DNA of 9,290 nt from an uncultured Actinomycetes bacterium. Lineage in GTDB: Bacteria; Actinomycetota; Actinomycetes; S36-B12. The notes below the pieces were generated by a model. That model made no database searches, was not told the origin of the DNA, and worked only from the letters and a program-made list of their open reading frames with translations. Made by a program: the position numbers and the translations under genes. The number at the start of each line of letters is the position of its first letter. Within the stretch, counting starts at the first letter, position 1. The stretch is taken from contig CAINGG010000043.1 in NCBI GenBank assembly GCA_903848435.1, forward strand, positions 1-9,290, read 5' to 3'. This document shows positions 1 through 6,082 of this stretch, piece by piece.

Positions 1-1
1 C

Positions 2-322
2 GATGTCGTCGATCTCATGGCGCGCGAGGGCGGCGTGCAGTTGCCGCGCCTGGCCGTCGACGGCGGTGCGGCGGCCAATGACCTGCTGTGCCAGCTGCAG
101 GCCGACCAGGTGCACATCCCGGTCGATCGGTCTGCCGAGCTGCAGACCACGGGGCTCGGGGCGGCGTTCCTCGCCGGGCTCGGCACCGGCATCTGGACCC
201 GGGAGGAGGTCGTGGCCACGCGGCGTACCGACCGGGTCTTCACCCCGCAGGCCGACGGCCAGGCCGCGCACCGGCGCTGGCGCCGGGCGGTCGAGCGCGC
301 CAAGGGCTGGGCCGAGGACTGA
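2..322 (+). CDS. glpK: Glycerol kinase, C-terminal part (5' end outside window)
   Basis: The last 106 residues of an FGGY-family sugar kinase are readable from base 2 to the TGA at 320-322. They contain the C-terminal FGGY-type signature: VDGGAAAND, then LQAD and PVDR, then TGLGAAFLAGLGTGIW, followed by a basic tail RRWRRAVERAKGW. This matches the end of GlpK, which phosphorylates glycerol with ATP to glycerol 3-phosphate in the cytoplasm. In this family the GG-N segment lines the nucleotide site and the ALGAA-type helix is conserved. The N-terminal domain with its catalytic Asp cannot be seen, so a related FGGY kinase such as xylulokinase remains possible; the spacing and the GTGIW end favour glycerol kinase. 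The gene ends 8 bp before the operator of the next operon, with no obvious terminator between. Confidence 0.85.
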   Translation, partial: DVVDLMAREGGVQLPRLAVDGGAAANDLLCQLQADQVHIPVDRSAELQTTGLGAAFLAGLGTGIWTREEVVATRRTDRVFTPQADGQAAHRRWRRAVERAKGWAED

Positions 323-330
323 CTGTTTGC

Positions 331-346
331 AGATTGTTGACAATCT
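331..346. promoter_or_regulatory. GntR/FadR-type operator (16-bp perfect inverted repeat)
   Basis: AGATTGT-TG-ACAATCT is a perfect 7+2+7 inverted repeat. Its core TTGTTGACAA fits the TNGTNNNACNA-like half-sites known for FadR-subfamily (FCD) GntR regulators. It covers the -35 hexamer TTGACA (337-342) of the promoter in front of an operon that itself encodes an FCD-type GntR protein. I infer that this regulator represses its own operon here by blocking RNA polymerase. Confidence 0.75.
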
Positions 347-365
347 ACGGGTAGCGTCCTAGCGT
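337..365 (+). promoter_or_regulatory. Promoter of the SDR-GntR-FMO-SDR operon, probably leaderless
   Basis: A consensus -35 TTGACA (337-342) is followed after exactly 17 bp by TAGCGT (360-365), which fits the actinobacterial TANNNT -10. Transcription would begin about 7 nt further on, at or next to the GTG at 373, so the mRNA would be leaderless. There is no Shine-Dalgarno sequence before that GTG, which agrees. Confidence 0.7.
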
Positions 366-367
366 CC
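352..367 (+). repeat. Tandem 8-bp repeat TAGCGTCC x2 at the -10 region
   Basis: TAGCGTCC occurs twice head-to-tail at 352-359 and 360-367. Only the second copy is at proper distance (17 bp) from the -35 box. The first copy would give a 9-bp spacer and is not usable with that -35. It could be a local duplication of the -10 element. Confidence 0.6.
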
Positions 368-372
368 GGCCG

Positions 373-1068
373 GTGAGCCTGGCCGTCGTCACCGGAGCGG
401 GCAGTGGCATGGGCCACGCCACGGCACGGTGCTACCTCGAGCACGGCTGGTCGGTGATCGGCATCGACCTGTCCCCCGGCATGGGTCACGACCATCCCGA
501 CTTCACCGCCGCCGTCGCCGACGTGCGCGACCGAGCGGCGGTCGAGGCCGCGATCGACACGGCGGCCTCTGGGCGCGCGATCGATGCCGTCGCCAACGTC
601 GCCGGCGTGTACCCGCCGACCACGCTCGACACCTACACCGACGACCTCTACCGCCGAATCTTCGACGTCAACGTGCTCGGCATCCTCAACGTCGCGGCCA
701 CGTGCGTGCCGCGCATGCCGGGCGGTTCGGCCATCGTCAACTTCGCCTCCGTCGATGGATTCACGGTCTCGCGCGGGCAGTTGCTCTATGGCGCATCCAA
801 GGCGGCCGTCGTGATGCTGACCAAGTCGCTGGCCCTCGAGCTTGCACCGAAGGGCATTCGCGTCAACGGCATCGCGCCCGGCTGGGTGGACACACCGGGC
901 AATGCCGCGACCGGTCGCATGGCCGAGGCGGCGGCGTCAATCCCGCTGGGTCGCGTCGCACGGCCCGAGGAGATCGCCGAGTGGGTGTGGACCCTCACGG
1001 GCTCGGGGATCGCCGGCTTCATGGACGGCGAGACGATCGTGCTGTCGGGTGCGGACGTGATGCGATGA
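373..1068 (+). CDS. Short-chain dehydrogenase/reductase (SDR), first gene of operon
   Basis: A 231-residue classical SDR. The NAD(P)-binding motif TGAGSGMG lies at residues 7-14, Asp32 ends beta-strand 2 (IDLS; an acid here usually means NAD preference), and NVAG lies at 75-78. The catalytic tetrad is Asn100, Ser126, Tyr139 and Lys143 (YGASK), with PGWVDTPG at 169-176. Family members interconvert alcohols and ketones in the cytoplasm; the substrate cannot be read from sequence. GTG at 373 is chosen because it sits 7 nt after the -10 box, lies just before the Rossmann motif as expected, and has no in-frame rival that keeps the fold. The stop overlaps the start of the GntR gene (ATGA), so the two are probably translationally coupled. 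Oxidoreductase class is secure; the specific reaction is unknown. Confidence 0.9.
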   Translation: MSLAVVTGAGSGMGHATARCYLEHGWSVIGIDLSPGMGHDHPDFTAAVADVRDRAAVEAAIDTAASGRAIDAVANVAGVYPPTTLDTYTDDLYRRIFDVNVLGILNVAATCVPRMPGGSAIVNFASVDGFTVSRGQLLYGASKAAVVMLTKSLALELAPKGIRVNGIAPGWVDTPGNAATGRMAEAAASIPLGRVARPEEIAEWVWTLTGSGIAGFMDGETIVLSGADVMR

Positions 1069-1814
1069 GCTTCGAGCGCCTCCCCGACCTCTCGACCGCC
1101 GAACTCGTGGCGCAGCGCATCCGCGACGCCATCCTCGAGGGCAGCCTGCGCCCGGGCGATCGCCTCATCGAGGCCGACATCGCTGCCGAACTCGGCATAT
1201 CGCGCGGCCCGGTGCGCGAGGGCATTCGCCTGCTGGGAGCCGAGGGGCTCGTGGTGCTTCGCCGCAATCGCGGAGCCGTCGTTCAGTCCCCGACCTTCGA
1301 GGACGTGCTCGAGGTCTATGTCGTGCGCCTGGGCCTGGGGCTTCTCGCCCTCCATCACGCCATGCAGCTCGACGCCGCGTCATCGCCGGAATTCGACGAC
1401 GTCCAGGTGCTGCTGCGTCGCTTGCGCGACCGCGAGGTGCAGGCCGATCCCCTGCTCATGATGGATGCCGATCTGGCCTTCCAGTCGGCCCTCTTCGACC
1501 TCAGCGGCCTCGCGCGCGTCACCGCCGTACTCGATCAAACCGCCCGCGACATCCCCGTCTTCGTCAAGGTCCTCGGCATCACCTACGACGACGTCGACTA
1601 CGCGGCCCTCATCGAGCGTCACGAGCGCCTGATGCAGGCCGTGCGCACGCGGCACCGCGGCGACGCCGAGAATGCGTGGCGAGACCACGTACGCCGTACC
1701 GTCGGGGAGTTCGCCCGCGGCTACCCCGACGCGCAAATGGAGGGAATCTTCGACCTTCCGCTCATGCACCACGTCTTCGACCACAGCGATCACCACAACC
1801 TGGGGAAGCCATGA
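1065..1814 (+). CDS. GntR-family transcriptional regulator, FadR subfamily (FCD domain)
   Basis: A 249-residue regulator. The N-terminal winged helix-turn-helix spans roughly residues 8-75: AILEGSLRPGDRLIEADIAAELGISRGPVREGIRLL, then the wing RRNRGAVV. The C-terminal all-helical FCD ligand domain spans roughly 80-225. FCD proteins usually bind a metal through D-x3-H...H-x21-H. Here Asp136, His186 and His208 are present, but the first His is replaced by Gln140 (DLAFQ). The last 20 residues are His-rich (MHHVFDHSDHH). ATG at 1065 overlaps the upstream stop; the start of the FMO gene overlaps this stop (ATGA at 1811-1814). The operator at 331-346 fits this subfamily, so autoregulation with release by a pathway metabolite is the likely mode. 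The family call is firm; the ligand is unknown. Confidence 0.92.
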   Translation: MSFERLPDLSTAELVAQRIRDAILEGSLRPGDRLIEADIAAELGISRGPVREGIRLLGAEGLVVLRRNRGAVVQSPTFEDVLEVYVVRLGLGLLALHHAMQLDAASSPEFDDVQVLLRRLRDREVQADPLLMMDADLAFQSALFDLSGLARVTAVLDQTARDIPVFVKVLGITYDDVDYAALIERHERLMQAVRTRHRGDAENAWRDHVRRTVGEFARGYPDAQMEGIFDLPLMHHVFDHSDHHNLGKP

Positions 1815-3091
1815 CTCGCTACTGCATCATCGGCGGTGGTCCCGCCGGCCTGGCCTCGCTGAAGGCCATGCTCGACGCCGGCCACGACGTCGACTGCTTC
1901 GAGAAGTCCGACACCATCGGCGGCCACTGGAACCACGACTACGACGCCCTGCACCTCATCACCTCGCGGCAGGTCACGGGGTTCGCCGATCTGCCGATGC
2001 CCGCGCATTGGCCGCTCTTTCCGCACCGCGACCAGATGCTGGAGTACTTCCACCTCTACGCCGACACCTTCGATCTCAAGCGGCACATCACCTTCAACAC
2101 CGCCGTGGTGTCCGTGGAGCCGATCGAGGGAGCGGGACCGGTCGGCGCGCATGGCTGGATCGTCGAGACCTCCGACGGCGAGCGCCGCGAGTACGACGGC
2201 GTCCTCGTCGCCAACGGCCACCTTCGCGACCAGCGCATCCCCGATATCCCCGGCACCTTCACCGGCAGGCAGATCCACTCGGGGTCCTACAAGAACACCG
2301 GAGACATCGAGGGCAGGCGCGTGCTCGTCGTCGGATCGGGCAACTCCGGGTGCGACCTAGCCGTTGACGCCGCCCAGGGGCACTTCGACACGCACATCGT
2401 CATGCGCCGTGGGCACTTCTTCCAGCCCAAGACCTTCTTCGGCAAGCCGCGCTCGGAGCTGAAGTGGATGCAGGAGTTCACCCTCGAGGAGCAGGACCTC
2501 ATCGCCCGCATGATGATGCGCCTGTCCGTGGGCACGGCAGCCGACTACCCGGGCATGCCCGAGCCCGATCACGCGACGCTTGCCGACGGCCCGCCCGTCG
2601 TCAATGACCTGCTGCTCTACTGGATCCAGCACGGTCGCATCACTGTGCGCCCCGGCATCGAACGATTCGATGGCACGACCGTCCACTTCACGGACGGCAC
2701 CTCGGATGATTTCGACACCATCCTGTGGGCGACCGGCTTCCACGCGTCGCTGCCCTTCCTCGACGAGTCACTGCTCGTGCGACAGGACGGCGTCCCGCTG
2801 CGCGTCGGCGGCGCCGTCGTGCCGCTGGACCTGGAGAAGCTCTACCTGATCGGCATGATCGGTGCGCGCGGGCCGCAGCCGCCGATCTACCCGATCCAGG
2901 CCGACCTCGCTGTGCGCATGATCGCGATGCACGAGGCTGCTGGCGGATTCATGTCGATTGCGGGCCCGCTCACCAAGCTTCAACCGCACGAGTGGCGCAT
3001 CGACATCCTGCGGCCCCTGTGGCTGGATCAGGTCGAGCAGACACAGTCCGCCCTCGCCTTCCTCGAGTCGACGCAGGGCGCCCATGTCTGA
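1811..3091 (+). CDS. Flavin-containing monooxygenase (class B, FMO type)
   Basis: A 426-residue two-dinucleotide-domain flavoprotein. The FAD motif GGGPAG lies at 8-13, followed by GGHWNHDYDALHLITSRQ (37-54). The FMO fingerprint FxGxxxHxxxY is Phe150-Gly152-His156-Tyr160, the NADPH motif GSGNSG lies at 175-180, and ATGF at 307-310. Class B enzymes use NADPH and O2 to form a C4a-hydroperoxyflavin that oxygenates N or S atoms, or carbonyls in Baeyer-Villiger members. The fingerprint ends in Tyr-Lys rather than the Trp-Pro/Asp typical of type I Baeyer-Villiger enzymes, so the FMO group is the better call. No signal peptide or membrane segment is seen, so it is probably cytoplasmic. ATG at 1811 overlaps the GntR stop and has a weak GGGGAAG upstream. 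It lies between a regulator and two SDRs, which suggests sequential alcohol/ketone redox and oxygenation of one substrate. Confidence 0.9.
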   Translation: MTRYCIIGGGPAGLASLKAMLDAGHDVDCFEKSDTIGGHWNHDYDALHLITSRQVTGFADLPMPAHWPLFPHRDQMLEYFHLYADTFDLKRHITFNTAVVSVEPIEGAGPVGAHGWIVETSDGERREYDGVLVANGHLRDQRIPDIPGTFTGRQIHSGSYKNTGDIEGRRVLVVGSGNSGCDLAVDAAQGHFDTHIVMRRGHFFQPKTFFGKPRSELKWMQEFTLEEQDLIARMMMRLSVGTAADYPGMPEPDHATLADGPPVVNDLLLYWIQHGRITVRPGIERFDGTTVHFTDGTSDDFDTILWATGFHASLPFLDESLLVRQDGVPLRVGGAVVPLDLEKLYLIGMIGARGPQPPIYPIQADLAVRMIAMHEAAGGFMSIAGPLTKLQPHEWRIDILRPLWLDQVEQTQSALAFLESTQGAHV

Positions 3092-3839
3092 CTGGCTGGG
3101 GCTGGCCGGACGCCACGCGGTGGTCACCGGCGGCGGGAGCGGCATCGGCCTGGCCGCAGCGCTTGCGCTGGCCGCGGCCGGAGCCGAGGTGGTGGCCGTC
3201 GATAGGGACACCGCCGGCGCGGTGAGCGCGGGACTGCGGGCCGAGACTTGCGATATCTCCAACGAGTCCGATGTGCTGAGCCTGGCCGAGCGCATCGGCC
3301 ACTGCGACATCGTGGTCAACACCGCCGGCATCATCCGGCCCGGCTCACTCAGCGACGTCTCACTCACGGACTGGAACGCGCTCATCGCGGTCAACCTCAC
3401 CGGTTATCTGCTGGTCTCGCGCGCCTTCGCCCCTGCCATGGCAGCGCGCGGCAGCGGCTCGCTCGTACACGTCGCATCCATCTCGGGCACGCATGCGCAG
3501 GCCAACAGCGGCGCCTACAGCGCCTCCAAGGCCGCACTCATCGCGATGTCGCAGCAACTCGCCCTCGAGCTGGGCCCGCAGGGCATTCGCAGCAACACCG
3601 TGAGCCCGGGGATGGTGCGGACGCCGATGACCGAGGAGTACTACCGCGCCCCCGGCGTGGCCGAGCGGCGCGACAAGGCGGTCCCCGTCGGCCGGGTAGC
3701 CACACCGGACGACATCGCCGACGTCATCGTCTTCCTGGCGAGCGATCGGGCGCGCTACGTCAGCGGCGCAGACGTCGTCGCGGACGGCGGCTTCACCACC
3801 ACGCTGATGAGCTGGGTGCCGCGCCCCGGCTTCGAGTAG
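3084..3839 (+). CDS. Short-chain dehydrogenase/reductase (SDR), last gene of operon
   Basis: A 251-residue classical SDR. TGGGSGIG lies at 15-22, Asp40 at the end of beta-2 (VAVDRD, suggesting NAD), NTAG at 79-82, and the catalytic tetrad is Asn104, Ser132, Tyr145 and Lys149 (YSASK). PGMVRTP lies at 175-181 and a C-terminal extension LMSWVPRPGFE follows the usual GADVVADGG end. ATG at 3084 overlaps the FMO stop by 8 nt, and the RBS is only a weak AGGG. It is clearly distinct from the first SDR of the operon, so the two probably act on different steps or stereochemistry rather than being a recent duplication. It ends 2 bp from the convergent plsC stop. The fold is certain; the substrate is unknown. 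Confidence 0.9.
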   Translation: MSDWLGLAGRHAVVTGGGSGIGLAAALALAAAGAEVVAVDRDTAGAVSAGLRAETCDISNESDVLSLAERIGHCDIVVNTAGIIRPGSLSDVSLTDWNALIAVNLTGYLLVSRAFAPAMAARGSGSLVHVASISGTHAQANSGAYSASKAALIAMSQQLALELGPQGIRSNTVSPGMVRTPMTEEYYRAPGVAERRDKAVPVGRVATPDDIADVIVFLASDRARYVSGADVVADGGFTTTLMSWVPRPGFE

Positions 3840-3848
3840 CCCTACTCG
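3833..3848. repeat. Perfect palindrome spanning both convergent stop codons
   Basis: CGAGTAG-CC-CTACTCG is a 7+2+7 inverted repeat. It arises because both convergent genes end in the same Glu-TAG sequence. The loop is very short and there is no T-tract, so a working bidirectional terminator is possible but not shown. Confidence 0.5.
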
Positions 3849-4558
3849 TCGTCGTCCGACCCTGCAGCCACCGCCGCCTTCTCTGCCCGCAGTTGCTTCG
3901 CGCGCGCGGAGTAGACATCGACGTATTCCTGATCGGACAGCTCCATGAGCGAATACATGATCTCGTCGGTGACCGATCGCAGGACGAAGCGATCGCCCTC
4001 CAGCCCGTCGTAGCGCGAGAAGTCGAGGGGTTGGCCGAAGCGCACGCCCACACGACGGATGTTGGGGCGCACACGACCCGGCGGCTGGATTTCGTAGGTG
4101 CCGATCATGGCCACCGGGATCACCGGCACCTTGCTCTCCATCGCCATTCGGGCCACGCCGGTCTTGCCTCGATACAGGCGGCCATCGGCCGTGCGCGTGC
4201 CCTCGGGGTAGATACCGAGTAGATGGCCTTGTTCGAGCACGCGAAGACCGGTGTGGATCGCTGCCTCGGCGGCACGACCACTGGAGCGATCGATCGGCAC
4301 CTGGCCGACACCGGTGAAGAACGCCTTGCTGATGAGGCCCTTGATGCCCTTGCCGGTGAAGTACTCCTGCTTCGCCAGGAACGTGATCTTGCGATCGACC
4401 ACCAGCGGCAGGAAGAACGAATCGGAGAAGGACAGGTGATTGCTCACCAGGATCGCCGGGCCTCGCTCGGGCAGGACCTCCATGTTGTCGGTCCAGGGGC
4501 GATAGAGGACACGCAGCCAGGGCCCGATGACGATCCACTTGAGCACCCAATAGAGCAC
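3842..4558 (-). CDS. plsC: 1-acyl-sn-glycerol-3-phosphate acyltransferase (PlsC/AGPAT family)
   Basis: A 238-residue acyltransferase. Motif I NHLSFSD carries the HX4D pair His41/Asp46, motif II is GQVPIDR (85-91), motif III YPEGTRT (117-123), and motif IV VPVIPV (144-149). The N-terminus (LYWVLKWIVIGPWL) is a hydrophobic membrane-associating helix. The C-terminus is charged and ends in DDDE. The family transfers an acyl chain from acyl-CoA or acyl-ACP to lysophosphatidate at the membrane to make phosphatidate. The segment DFSRYDGLEGDRF...ELSDQEYVDVY resembles, from memory, the C-terminus of Mycobacterium Rv2182c. GTG at 4558 is chosen because TAGGGT lies 7 nt upstream and no longer extension is supported. 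It is divergent from the esterase gene. Other lysolipid acceptors are possible. Confidence 0.9.
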   Translation of the reverse strand: MLYWVLKWIVIGPWLRVLYRPWTDNMEVLPERGPAILVSNHLSFSDSFFLPLVVDRKITFLAKQEYFTGKGIKGLISKAFFTGVGQVPIDRSSGRAAEAAIHTGLRVLEQGHLLGIYPEGTRTADGRLYRGKTGVARMAMESKVPVIPVAMIGTYEIQPPGRVRPNIRRVGVRFGQPLDFSRYDGLEGDRFVLRSVTDEIMYSLMELSDQEYVDVYSARAKQLRAEKAAVAAGSDDDE

Positions 4559-4564
4559 GTGCTC
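4553..4564. promoter_or_regulatory. 12-bp palindrome centred on the plsC start
   Basis: GAGCACGTGCTC is a perfect palindrome whose centre lies exactly at the boundary before the GTG start codon (4558) of plsC, that is, over the expected transcription start. It could be an operator or a chance product of the start region; no matching copy was noticed elsewhere in the window. Confidence 0.35.
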
Positions 4565-4565
4565 A

Positions 4566-4571
4566 ACCCTA
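4566..4571 (-). promoter_or_regulatory. -10 box of plsC (leaderless type)
   Basis: On the minus strand TAGGGT ends 7 nt before the GTG start. This fits the TANNNT -10 and a transcript starting at the start codon. No good -35 is visible 16-19 bp upstream, and no Shine-Dalgarno sequence precedes the GTG. Confidence 0.5.
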
Positions 4572-4598
4572 GCCGTGTGGCACTATCGGGGGCACCTG

Positions 4599-4605
4599 AA
4601 GGAGG
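4599..4605 (+). promoter_or_regulatory. Strong ribosome binding site deciding the esterase start
   Basis: AAGGAGG lies 5 nt before ATG 4611. It is the strongest Shine-Dalgarno match in the window and rules out the upstream in-frame GTG at 4575 as the main start. Confidence 0.85.
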
Positions 4606-4610
4606 TCGCC

Positions 4611-5354
4611 ATGCCGCTGTTCCCCGGAGCCGAGCCGCTGTCCGTCGACGGAGGCGCCACGGGTGTCCTCCTGCTCCATGGATTCACGGGCTCGCCGAAG
4701 TCGATGAAGCCGTGGGGCGAGCGGATGGCGGCCGAGGGTCACACGGTGCGGGTGCCGCGACTGCCCGGCCACGGCACCCGCTGGCAGGACATGAACCTCA
4801 CGCGCTGGGAGGACTGGTACGCCGAGGCTGATCGCGCCTACCAGGAACTCTCGAAGTCGTGCGAGCGCGTCTTCGTGTTCGGCCTGTCGATGGGCGGCTC
4901 TCTCACGCTGCGCCTGGCCGAGCAGTACGGCGACGCGATCCGCGGCATCGTGCTCGTCAACCCCGCCGTGCACTCCGAGCGCCCCGACCGGTTCCTCCTG
5001 CCCGTGCTGCAGGCCATCGTCCCGGCGTTCCCCGGGATCTCGAATGACATCAAGAAGCCGGGCCAGGACGAGGGCGCCTACGACAAGATTCCGCTGAAGG
5101 CTGCGCACTCGCTGACCAAGCTGTGGAAGCTGGTCAAGGACGACCTGCCCAAGGTGCGCAATCCACTCCTGCTCTTCCGCAGCGAGGAGGACCACGTCGT
5201 CGAGGCGTCCAACAGCCGCTACATCCTCGATCACGTTTCGAGCTCCGATAAGACCGAGGTCGTGCTCAAGGACTCCTTCCACGTGGCGACGGTCGATAAC
5301 GACGCCGAGGCGATCGTGACCGGCAGCATCGCCTTCGTGAACCGGCTTTCGTAG
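4611..5354 (+). CDS. Alpha/beta-hydrolase, carboxylesterase / monoacylglycerol-lipase-like
   Basis: A 247-residue serine hydrolase. The oxyanion-hole segment HGFTGSP lies at 23-29, the nucleophile elbow GLSMGG has Ser93, the acid is Asp194 in RSEEDHVV, and the base is His224 in DSFHVAT. There is a cap region at about 120-180. The HGFTG start and the PGHG motif (52-55) recall the Est30-type carboxylesterases and bacterial monoacylglycerol lipases, which cleave short-to-medium acyl esters. There is no signal peptide, so it is probably cytoplasmic. Start 4611 is set by AAGGAGG. It is divergent from plsC (52 bp between starts), next to an acyl-CoA ligase locus, so a role in acylglycerol or acyl-ester turnover is a fair inference. 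The stop TAG doubles as part of the -10 box of the next gene. Confidence 0.87.
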   Translation: MPLFPGAEPLSVDGGATGVLLLHGFTGSPKSMKPWGERMAAEGHTVRVPRLPGHGTRWQDMNLTRWEDWYAEADRAYQELSKSCERVFVFGLSMGGSLTLRLAEQYGDAIRGIVLVNPAVHSERPDRFLLPVLQAIVPAFPGISNDIKKPGQDEGAYDKIPLKAAHSLTKLWKLVKDDLPKVRNPLLLFRSEEDHVVEASNSRYILDHVSSSDKTEVVLKDSFHVATVDNDAEAIVTGSIAFVNRLS

Positions 5355-5357
5355 CCT
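5352..5357 (+). promoter_or_regulatory. -10 box TAGCCT built on the esterase stop codon
   Basis: TAGCCT uses the TAG stop (5352-5354) of the esterase gene and ends 6 nt before ATG 5364, the position expected for a leaderless transcript. No convincing -35 is visible 17-18 bp upstream (TCGCCT), and no Shine-Dalgarno lies before the ATG. Read-through from the esterase is an alternative. Confidence 0.4.
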
Positions 5358-5363
5358 GGTCCC

Positions 5364-6080
5364 ATGCCAGAGTCCGGCCTCCCGGCGGCCGCCTACGCCA
5401 AGCTGGTCGACGTCGACCCACCCCTGGCCGACCACGTCCTGGAGATTCTGCGCACCGCGGGGCTGACCGCCTATGCCGAGCCGCTCGCTGGCGACACCGG
5501 CCCCTACCGCGACATCCGACCACCCGATCGACCGACGACGCGGATCTTCGTCGAGCGCTGGAAGCTGGGCGAGGCCCGCGCCGCCGTAGAAAGGCAACTG
5601 CCTGAGTTGCGCGCAGAATTCCACGCCGATGCCGCTCGGCGCGTCGACGCCGAAGACATGGCCCAGGCATCGGCCGCCGACATCGACGCCGCCTGGCAGC
5701 AGATCGTCGCGGGCTTCGGCGAGACCGGCCCCGACGAGCCCGCCGCTCGCACCGGATCGGGACTGTCATCACGACTGGTGCGACAGCACACCCGGCCACC
5801 GGCCGGTCCGCGCGACTACGTTGCGGCCGACGATCCCGATGATGAGCGCTTCGTGCCGCCCCCGCCGCCGCCACTGCCCCGGCCACGCGATCGGTTCGAT
5901 GCCTTCGCGTGGGCCGGCACCATCGGCGGTCCGCTCGCCGTGGTCACGGCGTACGCGACGGGCACGGGCGGATGGCTCGCAGGCCTGGGCTTCGCGGCGT
6001 TCACGGCGGGGTTCGTCACGCTCATCGCCCGGTCCGGCGATCGCCGCCGCGATGACGACGACAACGGCGCCGTCGTCTGA
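5364..6080 (+). CDS. Uncharacterised protein with C-terminal membrane hairpin
   Basis: I do not recognise this 238-residue protein with certainty. Residues about 11-80 (KLVDVDPPLADHVLEILRTAGLTAYAEP ... TRIFVERWKLGEARAAVE) look like a small alpha/beta domain. The layout resembles the DUF2007-type 'which value, which sequence' fold, with a helix for a degraded partner site, a strand, and a final helix; this is an inference. A polar linker follows (80-160), then a proline run PPPPPP at 165-170. Two hydrophobic segments at about 183-199 and 204-222 then predict a C-terminal membrane hairpin, with a DRRRDDDD tail. A soluble N-terminal domain tethered to the membrane is the simplest picture. Similar proteins occur, as I recall, near SRPBCC genes in Streptomyces and relatives. 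It ends 2 bp from the convergent SRPBCC gene. Coding is supported by length and by the plausible domain layout. Confidence 0.75.
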   Translation: MPESGLPAAAYAKLVDVDPPLADHVLEILRTAGLTAYAEPLAGDTGPYRDIRPPDRPTTRIFVERWKLGEARAAVERQLPELRAEFHADAARRVDAEDMAQASAADIDAAWQQIVAGFGETGPDEPAARTGSGLSSRLVRQHTRPPAGPRDYVAADDPDDERFVPPPPPPLPRPRDRFDAFAWAGTIGGPLAVVTAYATGTGGWLAGLGFAAFTAGFVTLIARSGDRRRDDDDNGAVV

Positions 6081-6082
6081 GA

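Noticed and set aside
786..1358. Antisense and overlapping long frames in the SDR/GntR region and elsewhere
   Set aside because: They are shadows of the real genes in GC-rich DNA: low-complexity Arg/Ala/Pro-rich products with no domain, lying under clearly recognisable enzymes.
1811..3091. Type I Baeyer-Villiger monooxygenase
   Set aside because: The fingerprint ends His-x3-Tyr-Lys rather than the His-x3-Trp-Pro/Asp of type I enzymes, and the length (426) fits the FMO group better; carbonyl oxygenation cannot be excluded.
4575..4610. Upstream GTG start for the esterase
   Set aside because: ATG 4611 has AAGGAGG 5 nt upstream; the 12 extra residues include the Shine-Dalgarno region and add no recognisable fold element.
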